A stretch of 64,000 nt of DNA from Todiramphus chloris collaris. Its lineage: Eukaryota > Chordata > Aves > Coraciiformes > Alcedinidae. The DNA lies in contig JANVCC010000076.1 of assembly GCA_025345505.1 (NCBI GenBank), positions 13,098,057 through 13,162,056 of the forward strand, in the 5' to 3' direction. Below are positions 46,760-56,960 of the stretch, piece by piece (the stretch's first letter is position 1; each line of letters starts with the position of its first letter). The notes under the pieces were generated by a model that did no database searches, was not told where the DNA came from, and saw only the letters and a list, made by a program, of their open reading frames with translations. Made by a program: the position numbers and the translations under genes.

Positions 46760-49133
46760 ATATTACTATTGATATTATATTGAGTAGCATTTGAAGCTAA
46801 ATATATAAATCCAAATATACCATCAGTTTCATGTTGTCAAAACATACAAAGAGAAAAGGAGAATTTATCAGTGTATATTAACTTACTTTTACATATGTAA
46901 AGCAAAACATTTTACCTTGAGTATTCCTTGCTTCAAGGAATTCATTAGTGCCACTGTCAATTGCAAGATTGCTGTCAAATTCTAGCAGGCTTGGCGTATA
47001 CTCAAATGCGGATGTTTGTGGTCAGGATTGGATCTGTGTGTCTGAAAACTAGGTCAGCTATCTTACATTATGCAAAACTTTCCAGGTAAAATAATCAATG
47101 GAGGATCAGCTTCAATGAACTGAAGTTCCTTATATACATCAGCAAAGCAATTAATCCTGGTACTTCTAAATAGCATCAGCAAACGAAACCACCTTTATAA
47201 CCAGTCCCTGCAAAAACAAAGAACAGAGTTTTGTTTTTATTGTAACCAAGCAGAATAATCATGTGAATACCCACAGACCCTGTTACACTGGGGAGTTTAC
47301 GGTCTACATCAGAGCACTTCATGTTGGAACAGCACAGTTGATGGAAGCTCTTAGGTAACACTGGAACTGACCGCAGGTGAAACAGATGGAATGGAAGGCC
47401 TCCACCTGGATCACCTAGCTACACAAAAGGTATTCTTTACATAGCTGCATCTCAATGTCTTTGATTGGTATATGTAGTGTCCAATTGGCATATGTACATT
47501 TCAAATGCTTAAGCTGTAATCTGTCTTTTCTGAAAAGTTCTGAATACATCGCTGTTCTCTCATTCAGGAGTGTCTCAATTGCTCGAGAACTACTGCAGGT
47601 GTATCCCAATCAGGACACCTATTCAGATAAACACCATCTCTATTAAGCTTCTAGTCTCCCACTTAAGCTCTTTACACATCCAACATACATTTCTCAAATG
47701 AAAGGATCTTGGCTGTACTCTTCAAAAAAACCTAAAACTTGCAGGAAAGGAGAAACTACTCCCTCTCAGTGTATTCTGTCATATGAGAGCAGAATAAAAT
47801 CATTCAGAACACCTCCCCTGTTACTCCCAACTGTAATACTGGCTGCTTTCAGACCATACTTCACTGCGGAAATAACCTAAATCAATGATGCTTTACATCT
47901 TATTTTGTTCCTCACTGCTCTGGTTATGCTTCTGCTTGATTGTTTCAGTCTTTCAATCCTAAGAAATATTTTTGGCCTTCATCTGAAATGTCCAATATTT
48001 TAAAGGGAGTTTTGAAACAAGAAATGTCCACTTGTGAAGCATAAGTTACTGAAATTTACAGCTTGATTAGGTGCCAGCGTTGGGGGCATGGAATATAAAT
48101 CTCTACAGTTTACTTCTTGCTAGTTGCCTAGTGGGTTTCATTCACAGTAGTCTGCTTGAGGAAGAAAGACTAGTTCTCTTTGCAGTAAATGCAATTTTCC
48201 CAAGCTTTTCAGTGATTGCCGAACCAGTGTAAGCCTATTGTCTATCCTTAAATTTTATTTCTCCACAGTCTTAAGTTTGGTTTATAAGTGAACTAACAAA
48301 GCATAATAGATGGCCTAACCCTTCTGGGGGGGAGGGAAGGAAAATGACAAAGTATGATAAGCCACTGTTCTGACAGTGAAAGTTAAGATTGGAAGCTTAG
48401 GATTTGGAATTGTTTGTGGGTTTTAAGAATACTGTGTGGAACAAAGTGGTTCCCATATGGCTATGAAAGACTAAGTGAAGCATAGTGGCATTCAAAGCAG
48501 CAAACATAACAACAATTGAAAGTTTTCATTCCCACATCTAGAGCTAAACAAAAGAAAACAGAAAGAAAAAAAAAAACCCTATGTTAAATCCTGGGGGACA
48601 ACAGACTAATCACAAAAGGTGATGGTGTTTATTGTTGCTAAAGTTTAAGAGAAGGCTAAATAAAAGCATCAGTAATAGGGATACAGTTAGGTGCTATAGA
48701 ATGCACCAGCTAGGAAAAATGGCTAAGAAATTTTTTTTTGCTTTTCAGCTGTTTAATTTTATGATTTGTCCTTGAATTTTTCTTGGTGTGACATCAATGC
48801 TATTTATTCTTCTTGTCGTCATTTGTGTAACTTCTTTCAGAATCAGTCTTGAATTTGGCATTGGTTTTAACTCTTTCCTTTGTTCCTTTCCTCTCATCAT
48901 TCTGTTCTCCAGATGGCATGCAATTAGCTTTGATACATCACTAAACATGTTAATATTAATTTTTCCTATGTCATATGAAGTAACAAATGTTGCCAACCTT
49001 AATGATATTTATGTACTTGCTGAGCTTCCATTACACTTTTATATGAGACTGTGCTTCAAAAGCATCAATCATTTCCGCATCTTCCACCATCTGGATTCAT
49101 TTTACTGACTTTATATGGTATAGTGTGATATAA
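46760..49133. other. Gene-free AT-rich DNA
   Basis: I see no gene or repeat family. Short frames on both strands near 47415-47646 overlap each other and show no domain. There are a small G-run at 48325-48331 and an A-run near 48567. Confidence 0.5.
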
Positions 49134-49221
49134 TCACAGAATCATAGAATAGTCAGGGTTGGAAGGGACCTTAAAGATCATCTAGTTCCAATCCCACTGC
49201 CATGGGCAGGGACACCTCTCA

Positions 49222-50514
49222 CTAGATCAGGTTGCTTAGAACCCAATCCAGCCTGGTCTTAAAAACTTCCAAGGATGGGGCTTCCACCACCTCTCTGGGC
49301 AACCTGTTCCAGTGTCTCACCACCCTCATGGGGAAGAAATTCTTCCTAATGTCTAACCTGAATCGACCTATCTCTAGTTTTAATCCATTCCCTCTAGTCC
49401 TATCACTGCCTGACAGCCTAAAAAGTCCCTCCCCAGCTTTCTTGTAGGCCTCCTTCAAATACTGGAAGGCCACAATAAGGTCTCCCTGGAGCCTTCCTTT
49501 TTCTAGACTGAACAACCCCAACTCTTTCAGTCTGTCCTCATAGGAGAGACGCTCTGGCCCTCTGATCATCCTCGTGGCCCTTCTCTGGACACGTTCCAGC
49601 ACATCCATACCCTTCCTGTAACAGGGGCTCCAGAACTGGATGCAGTGCTCCAGGTGAGGTCTCACAAGAGTGGAGTAGAGGAGGAGAACCACCTCCCTCG
49701 ACCTGCTGGCCACGCTTCTCTTGATGCAGCCCAGGATACGATTTGCTTTCTGGGCTGCAAGAGCACACTGATGGCTCATGTTGAGCTTCTCATCCACCAG
49801 TACTCCAAAGTCCTTTTCTTCAGGGCTGCTCTCAAGCCAGTCACTGCACAGCCTATATTGGTGCTTGGGATTGCTCTGACCCAGATGGAGGACCTTGCAT
49901 TTGGCCTTGTTGAACTGCATGAGGTTGGCATGGGCCCACCTCTCCAGCCTGTCGAGGTCCCTCTGGATGGCATCGCCTCCCTCCAGCATGTCAGACACTC
50001 CACACAGCTTGGTGTCATCAGCAAACTTACTAAGAGTGCACTCAGTGCCTCTGTCCCTGTTGCTGATGAAGATGTTAAACAAGACTGGTCCCAGTACTGA
50101 TCCTCGAGGGACTCCACTTGTCACTGGTCTCCACTTGGATACTGACCCATTGACAACCACTCTTTGGGAGCGGCCATCAAGCCAGTTCTTTATCCACTGA
50201 ATTGTCCATCCACCAAATCCATATTTCACCAGCTTGGAGACCAGAATGTCCTGTGGGACAGGGTCAAAGGCTTTGCTCAGGTCCAGGTAAATGACATTGG
50301 TTGCTCTCCCCCCGTCTATTGATATTCTGACCTTCTCATAGAATGCCACCAGGTTATTCAGGCGTGATTTGCCCTTGGTGAAGCCATGTTGGTTGTAGCC
50401 AGTCACCTCATCATTATTCATCTGCCTCAGTAGTGCCTCCAGGAGGATCCGCTCCATGATCTTACCAGGCACAGAAGTGAGACTGACTGGCCCATAGTTC
50501 CCAGGTTCATCCAC
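49222..50514 (-). CDS. CR1 ORF2 reverse transcriptase fragment, open for 430 codons
   Basis: This frame encodes most of the CR1 reverse transcriptase and its C-terminal domain. Residues 2-22 are the fingers ([21 protein letters not shown]), 44-60 the GFTKGKS box, 76-84 motif [10 protein letters not shown] (Asp78), 133-143 motif [12 protein letters not shown] and 164-167 motif C FADD (Asp166, Asp167). Residues 189-220 hold [28 protein letters not shown], and the C-terminal domain ends [31 protein letters not shown]. All three catalytic Asp residues are present. Motif B has Arg where Gln is usual (VPRGS for VPQGS). The Met shown is internal: RT text continues upstream in another frame, so no complete ORF2 protein can be made. 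It is a LINE remnant, not a host gene. Confidence 0.85.
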   Translation of the reverse strand: MDEPGNYGPVSLTSVPGKIMERILLEALLRQMNNDEVTGYNQHGFTKGKSRLNNLVAFYEKVRISIDGGRATNVIYLDLSKAFDPVPQDILVSKLVKYGFGGWTIQWIKNWLDGRSQRVVVNGSVSKWRPVTSGVPRGSVLGPVLFNIFISNRDRGTECTLSKFADDTKLCGVSDMLEGGDAIQRDLDRLERWAHANLMQFNKAKCKVLHLGQSNPKHQYRLCSDWLESSPEEKDFGVLVDEKLNMSHQCALAAQKANRILGCIKRSVASRSREVVLLLYSTLVRPHLEHCIQFWSPCYRKGMDVLERVQRRATRMIRGPERLSYEDRLKELGLFSLEKGRLQGDLIVAFQYLKEAYKKAGEGLFRLSGSDRTRGNGLKLEIGRFRLDIRKNFFPMRVVRHWNRLPREVVEAPSLEVFKTRLDWVLSNLI

Positions 50515-50537
50515 CTTTCCCTTTTTGAATACAGGGG

Positions 50538-50915
50538 TTATATTTCCCCTCTTCCAGTCAGTGGGGACTTCACCGGCCTGCCATGACTTTTAGAATATAA
50601 TAGTAGTTTAGCAACCTCATCCACCAGTTCCCTCAGCACCTGTGTGTGTATCCCATCGGGTCCCATGGACTTGTGCTCTTTCAGGTTCATCAGATGGTCA
50701 CAAACCTGATCTTCACTTGCAATTGGCAGTTCTTTTATCCAACCCCTGCCATTATCTTCTGTGACTCTGGGGGTGTGGCTGGAGCCCTTGCCAATGAAGA
50801 CTGAGGAAAAGAAGTCATTGAGAACCTCAGCCTTCTCAGCATCACTTGCCACCAGTTCTCCAGTTTTTTTTCTGAGGGGGCCCACACCTTCCCTAGTCTT
50901 TTTCTTTCCATTCAT
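50538..50915 (-). pseudogene. CR1 ORF2 fragment: linker and start of RT
   Basis: These 125 codons read [38 protein letters not shown] (linker, residues ~3-40) and [33 protein letters not shown] (~72-104, start of the RT domain). After that the frame departs from CR1 text, with a short loss around 50590 where the SIIFEKSW segment would lie, and ends before the finger motifs. It precedes the 430-codon RT frame in element order. Confidence 0.85.
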
Positions 50916-51062
50916 ATACCTATAGAAAATTTTGGCATTACCCCTAATCTCCCTGGCTAGATTTAATTCTGAGCTTTAACTCTCCTGACAAGGTCTCTTG
51001 CTGCTTGGGCAGCTTCTTTGTACACCCCCATTCTAGCTGTCCTTCTGTCCACTGTAGAGTTT

Positions 51063-51431
51063 CTATTTGTGTGACAGCATGTCCAGGAGTTCCTTGTTCA
51101 TCCAGGCAGGTCTCCTAGCATTCTTTTCTGCCTTTCTCTTTGACGATACAGTTTTTTCCTGGGCATGGAGAAGGCGATTCTTGAATACCAACCAGCTGTC
51201 CTGGGCCCCCCTACCCTCTAGGGCTTCATCCCATGGCACTTTGGCCAGTATATCCTTGAAGTGATCAAAGTCTGCACACCTGAAGTCCAGGATCATAAGC
51301 TTGGAGTACATTCTCCTAGCTGCCCCAAGGATCTTAAATTCTATTGCTTCGTGGTCACTGCAGCCAAGGTTGTCCCCAAGTTTTACATCAGTCACCAGTC
51401 CTTTCCCGTTGTTCAAAACAAGGTCCAGCAT
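51063..51431 (-). pseudogene. CR1 ORF2 fragment: endonuclease C-terminus and linker
   Basis: These 122 codons contain LDLVLNNGKGLVTDVKLGDNLGCSDHEAIEFKIL, with the endonuclease SDH catalytic motif at residues ~25-27. The linker follows (VPWDEALEGRGAQDSWLVFKNRLLHAQEKTV and RRPAWMNKELLDMLSHK). It belongs to the CR1 at 49134-51785; the endonuclease N-terminal part is missing from this copy. Confidence 0.85.
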
Positions 51432-51488
51432 AGCCTCTTTCCTTGTCAGTTCCTCTACCGTTTGGAGGAGGAAGTTGTCATTTACATG

Positions 51489-51752
51489 TTACAGGAACAT
51501 CCTGGATTGCTGATGCCTTTCTATGTTATCTCTCCAGCAGATGTCAGGGTAGTTAAAATCCCCTACAAGGACCAAGGCGTGTGAACGCAAAGCCATTTCT
51601 ATCTGCCTACGGAGGGCCTCATCCACTTGCCTCTGTTGGTCAGGTGGACTGTAGCAGACCCCTACCATAACATCATCTTCCCCTGTCTTCCCTTTAATCT
51701 TAACCCATACACTCTCAACCAGCTCATCATCCTTCTCCATATGTAACTCCAT
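51489..51752 (-). pseudogene. CR1 ORF2 fragment: middle of AP-endonuclease
   Basis: These 87 codons include VESVWVKIKGKTGEDDVMVGVCYSPPDQ (residues ~14-41) and LVLVGDFNYPDICWRDN (~60-76), the Asp-Asn endonuclease motif. The N-terminal catalytic residues of the domain are absent because the element is 5'-truncated at about 51785. Confidence 0.85.
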
Positions 51753-51785
51753 GGATTCTAGCTGGTCAATAATCTCTGAGTCCCA

Positions 51786-52377
51786 AATGCTTCTTTATCA
51801 TACAAACATAAACCAGACTTTTGCCATTATTTTCCAGATGATGTTCCTGCCTTTAGACCCTGAAAATTAAGTATCAGGATCAATAGTGCCTCTTTGTGTT
51901 AATAATTAAGTTGGAAAATGGCTATTTTTAAAAGTGGGCATTTAGTTTCTTTCGTTTATCATGTAGTTCAAAATTAAGTATCAGTATTACTCCTTGAAAC
52001 TAGCTCACTTTTCCAGCAAGTAAAATAAATAGATCTTGATTTTTCTCCTCGATTTTTCTATTCATTACAGCTCATTTATAAGGCTGTTATAAAGCATTAC
52101 TATTCATAACATTATTTTTGATCAGAAGAGGAGAAAAGGTGTAGTGTGCATAGTATTACAGAATGTGTCCATTTAGAGACAAAAATATTGTGAATTATAT
52201 ATGCGACATGCTTTACCTACTTTTATATTTGTATCTGTATATTACTGTCTTGTATTAATTTTGCTTTATTATGTTGCGTTGCTATAACTGTAATAATTGC
52301 CTTTAAAAATGAGACTGCTTGGAAACAAATAACTAGATACAAATTCTTCTGGCCATTACATAGGCTCTGAGTCTGAG
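51786..52377. other. AT-rich spacer between two CR1 copies
   Basis: No gene or element is recognised in these ~590 bp. The two flanking CR1s share orientation but are separate insertions, because this spacer is unrelated to CR1 and each copy has its own 3' tail. Confidence 0.55.
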
Positions 52378-52995
52378 TCATAGAATCCAGAATGGTTTGT
52401 GTTGGAAAGGACCTTAAAGATTATCTAGTTCTAACACCCTCTCAAAGCCCCTTCCCACCAAATTTTGAGCACATCCAGTACAGACCATCCACAGCTTCCC
52501 TGGGCAATCTGTTGCAGTCCTTCACCATTCTCTAGTGACTAAATTCCTCCTAACTTCTAATCTACCCTCTTTCAGTTTGAAGCCATTACCCCTCATCCTA
52601 TCACTACAAGTCCTTGCAAAAAGTCCCTCTCCAGCTTTCTTGTAGGCCCCCTTCAGATACCTTCTCCAGAATGAATACCTCCAACTCTCTCAGCCTGTCT
52701 TCACAAGAGAAGTGTTCCAGCCTTCTAACTATTTTTCTGGCTCTCCTCTGGACCCATTCCAAGAGGTCCATGTCCTTCTGTTGGGGGGTCCAGAGCTGGA
52801 TGCAGTACTCCAGGTGGGGTTTCACAAGAGCAGAGTAGGAGAGAATCGCCTCCCCGGACCTGTTTGCCACACTTTTTTTAATGCAGCCCAGGATACAGTT
52901 GGCTTTCTGGGCTGCACTCACATACTGTTGGCTCACATTGAGCTTTTCATCAACTAACACTCCCAAGTCTTTCTTCTCAGGATGGCTATCAATCC
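52378..52995 (-). mobile_element. CR1 LINE 3' fragment, ~0.6 kb
   Basis: This minus-strand CR1 starts in the RT C-terminal region (text [19 protein letters not shown] near 52970) and ends with GGAAAGGACC, a short 3' UTR and TAGAATCC-type tail text at about 52378-52390. The conserved blocks [33 protein letters not shown] and [24 protein letters not shown] are readable. It is 5'-truncated and more diverged than the neighbouring copy, so it is likely older. Confidence 0.92.
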
Positions 52996-53032
52996 ATGCC
53001 ATCCATACAAACCAAATACTTGTCCTATACAC
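52604..53032 (-). pseudogene. CR1 ORF2 fragment: RT C-terminal domain
   Basis: Of 142 open codons, about residues 17-125 are CR1 text ([43 protein letters not shown] through [23 protein letters not shown]). The first ~16 codons lie upstream of the CR1 boundary and are not LINE-derived. There are no catalytic residues in this part. Confidence 0.8.
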
Positions 53033-55165
53033 GGCAATAAATGTATCCTATAACTTCACACTTAATTGGCCTACCTGAAAAAATACTTTTTGCAGAAGCT
53101 GATAATGGTTGGCCAAAAAACAGGCTGATGACAGTTTTCTAGAAGTCTTTTATTGTTTTAAGGCTACTTCATTTTGACAGCCTCCAATAACTCCTCATTA
53201 AAAAAAAAAATTAGGGAGAGGAAGGAATTTAATGAAATTTGATGTGCTAGGACAGATTGTGCTTCTTGTTCTTCTGCTTGTTTGTTTTTTCTTAGTTTCT
53301 TTGCAAGTATCTTTATTTTTTTTTAAGGAAAAAGCATTCTAAGCTTCACAAGCATTTGGTCTGCTGTTATGACTGAGAGGAAACATTTGTTTCCTTTTGT
53401 TTTTTAGCTTGGTTTTTTTTCCTCTCCTAACTTAGTCATGACAGCTTTGCAATAAAATCACTACAGAATGGACTGAAATGCAGAATGCAGAGCAGATGTT
53501 GGTGTTTGGAGCTAGATTTTGTCTGGGAATTTTTTTAACTCCTTGCATAAGAAATGCTGTGGTGTCTTTAATTCTAGTGTTTGAAATTCGTAGTTTTCAT
53601 AAAAGTAGTGAAGCCCACTGCTGTAGATTATATTGGGGAAATACAAGAGGTGGATGGTCAGAGACTGAACAGAATCATTTGAATCTTGAATAATCTTTCT
53701 TTCGACAGAACTTCATGTGTGCCATATGAGGACAGTTTGAATCTTGACATTTCATCATGCTTGATGTTAACTATAGAGGAACTGATATTGTAATCATATG
53801 GTCCTCAGCACCCTGCTTACAAAGTTGAGCATTAGTGCCCTAAGGACGAGAGATCAGGCCCTGGCTAGTACTGACAGAACGCAGAAGAAAAGGATGCAGG
53901 TCCAAAACATAGATCTGCGGGATGATCTGGGCTTTCTGGTTTTGTACAAGGTTGAGCAACATAGCTGCTATTTCTAGGAGGTATTCCATGGAACTATGCC
54001 TGCTCCTTCCTAGTAGTATCAATTCTTGCTTTCCAGAGCTCTGGTGTGGGGAAGAACCTTTAAGAAAGCCAAGCAGTTCTTCAGTCCACCTTCTTGGTAC
54101 TCGTTCTCAGCAGTCTTGGCTCATTATTTGCCAGCAGTTCTAGGAAAAGCCATTTTAAGTTTTCATGTCAATGATTATTACAAAAAAGACAATCAGAAAA
54201 AAAAAAAATCCCCATTACCAGTGAAGTTATTGGTATTGAATCCTTTTTACAAGTGGAAGTGACTTTGATATGTAGGAGTGGCAACAAGTGTCTTTCTTTT
54301 TTTCATTCTCTCGGCATTTTGGCTATTATTGTAACATTGTAAAATCAGTACCAAAAGTTCCATACAAGGTGTAAAAAATTAGTGCAAACGGTGTGGTTCA
54401 AGGTACTTGAAATATCATAAGAAAAGTTATTAGCTGTGTGATTTTAAATGTAGAGAAAAGGTTATAATTCATTAAAAAAACATGGAAAAACAATGTACCT
54501 CATGATGACAGCAGGATGTTTCTTATGCATACCAAGAGACATATTTAAATTGATAACTTAGCTAGCTAGTAAACAATGTGCTTGTATAGCCAGACCCTCT
54601 GATTCAGTTGGTCCCAAATTGTAGCTGAGGACTACGAACCTCTATAACCAAATATTTCTCAAAATGGCCTTACACATTGAAACACAAGGGTAATGACCCC
54701 CAAATTCACAAATGTGTAACAGTGCATATGTTTCTGTCTATACAAGTGTTCTGCTTTCTTTTAGGATCCCTCTGTAAGTTTTAAACAATAACAGATTGAA
54801 TATTGTACTGGCAACTCTCCAGCTGCTGGAGGGCTGCAAGAATTTGCATATACTTTTACATTATTTCACATTGCTTGTACATCTATTTGAATTCTCTCTT
54901 GAATGCAAATTAGACTTCACGATTAATACTTCGAGAATTTTCACCACGTAATAGTGGATAGAAAGAAAAGAAGAAAGTATTTTAACACACCTGATAGTAT
55001 TTATTGTCTTTGAGGGCTATTCTATATATTTTTTGCTCTCTCTTGTGCTTTTGGAACAGTTAAAAAACAGAAAAAAACCCCAAAAATGTATAGAAGCAGG
55101 TGCTAGAAAAAAATACAGAGGTGTTGTTGATGATTCATGTCTTCCATTTTTTTCCTCACTGTAGC

Positions 55166-55216
55166 TTTTGGGTTTTTGTTGTTTGTTTGTTTGCTTGCTT
55201 GCTTGCTTGCTTGCTT
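55166..55216 (+). repeat. G/T tract with (TTTG)n and (GCTT)n arrays
   Basis: About three TTTG units are followed by about six GCTT units, preceded by a G/T-rich stretch. The switch from TTTG to GCTT looks like point mutation followed by expansion of the new unit. Confidence 0.9.
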
Positions 55217-56810
55217 TCATCTATGGTATCTTGTTTCACTTGTCTGTTGAGTAGAGCTGTCTTCCTTACCTCTTCTACTGACTTTCTTACTCCTTATTCT
55301 TTTTTGATTAATACTTTTCCTCTTTCATGTTTCTGTTCTAGATTCTCCTCAAAGACATTCTCTTAGAACTGTTCAGGAATTTCTTTTAAATAATAGGGGA
55401 TTTATTTAAGACATGTTTCTAATTAATTGAAATTAAAACTGAACATGGGAAGTCATTAGTTTCAGCAGACTTCCTGTTTTGAAGAAAACCTTTAAATATG
55501 TTGGATAGTACATTCAAAATTAAAGGAATCTGGATTACAATGATGTGTCGTGTCTGAATGAGATACTGAATAGTTGTGAACACACTCCAGGAAAGGATGT
55601 ACTGCTTATTTTGAGAGACAGATTTCCAAAGCAGTACTAGCTTTGCTACAATTGTAACCAGCAAGCTTTCAGTAGTAAGACTTTTCATTAAAATTAGTGT
55701 TAGGAAGTGTTGATCTTTTAGTAAACTTACAATGCACACAAGCTCCCCAGTTTTTATTATTGGATGTACAAGAGAGTATAAGGTAAAGGGGAAAAATGGG
55801 TGAATTTATAAAAGGAGAAAAGGGGAGTGAGTGAGGAAATGTTAAGAACAACGAACAACTGGAACCAGATGAGTGCCACTCTACATAATAATGAACATAA
55901 AGAAGGTCAACCTAGAGAGCAGAAGCACAGTAAAGATGTTCATATTGTTTTACAAGGGAATTTTCAATGAGACATTTAACAGTAGCATGTTCTAAAGTTA
56001 CAGGTATTTGATCAATGTAAAAATTCTTACAAACCTAATTTAAAAATTTCTTTTAAAAATTATCTCCCCCTAAATATATCTAAGCCCAAGTTTTTCAGAA
56101 CTTTTTGAGTAGGAAATATTACTAATGTTTTACTTGTCATAAAGTTCTCAAAGCGATACTGTAGTATCAGAAATCTTTATTTCTCTATGGCTGTTGCAGC
56201 AATGTTTCATATATAGGATGTATTACATCAAGTTGAGACCTTTTCCCAAATTAGGGCTGCTGATCATATAAGCAAAGGACCCTAAATGATCTAGGATTTC
56301 AGGTGAACTCTGAAGGCCCTACAAGTCTTTCTTACAGTGTTGATTACAAATGTCTCCTATGAGCAATACCAGCCTATGAATTTTTGACGGTCATTCCATA
56401 ATTTATAAAGAGTTCGGAGATGGATATCATGTGTGTGATAGGAATTCTAAGTTCACAGAGAAAAAAATTGAATTTTGTAAGATCTATGTTAGTAAGGTAA
56501 AATTATTTAGGAAGATTTGCTTTTTACTAAATTGTTTTTAAGCCAAACTTTAGTTTGGTCACAGGTGATAACAGATATTGCTGTTTTGGGATAAAAATCA
56601 AACATTGCTGTAAACCACACTTAGATCACTTTTTTGATAACAAGGTCAATTTTCTTTCTCTCATCTTATATACTTGGGGGGGGCGGGGCAGAGGAGTAAG
56701 TCTACTTTTCATGTAAGGTTATTAACTTGACAGTGTCCCTTTAAGTTGTGAGGATGTGCAGAGTAGTTAGGAATGTGAGATACTGTAGGGTACCTAATGT
56801 GTGATGTGAT

Positions 56811-56960
56811 GTTTCTAGGCAACTCCCTTATTGTTTTAAACAAACCACATACAGCTGGCAGCAGCTGTCAAAGCTCTTGGCTCTTGACAGTAACACAGAC
56901 CTCAAAAGAACCTGGAACAAAGATCTTCAAAAGTGAGCTGTAATATATAATGCAACCCAT
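56811..56960. promoter_or_regulatory. Candidate noncoding regulatory element (dense motif cluster)
   Basis: In 150 bp there are an RFX-type half-site in GTTTCTAGGCAAC (56811-56823), a RUNX-type AAACCACA (56842-56849), and two E-boxes CAGCTG exactly 10 bp apart (56852-56857 and 56862-56867). The second overlaps a TGTCA (56866-56870). A TGACAG follows (56885-56890) and a SOX/TCF-type ACAAAG (56938-56943). The one-helical-turn spacing of the E-boxes and the density are visible in the sequence; regulatory activity is inference. No nearby gene can be named. Confidence 0.3.

Larger units (their letters stand above)
49134..51785 (-). mobile_element. CR1 LINE, ~2.65 kb, best-preserved copy
   Basis: This minus-strand CR1 runs from within the endonuclease (5' limit about 51785) to a complete 3' end. 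The 3' tail is visible as ATCACAGAATCATAGAATAG at 49133-49152 (complement of the CTATGATTCTGTGAT tail), preceded by GGTTGGAAGGGACC. ORF2 text is continuous in order: endonuclease GDFNYP (about 51560), SDHEAIEF (about 51350), linker (about 50600-51200) and RT (49222-50514), with few interruptions. The long open RT frame suggests a younger insertion than the other CR1s here. No target duplication was identified, as is usual for CR1. Confidence 0.95.

Noticed and set aside
49645-50100. 151-codon plus-strand open frame
   Set aside because: It is the antisense shadow of the CR1 reverse transcriptase.
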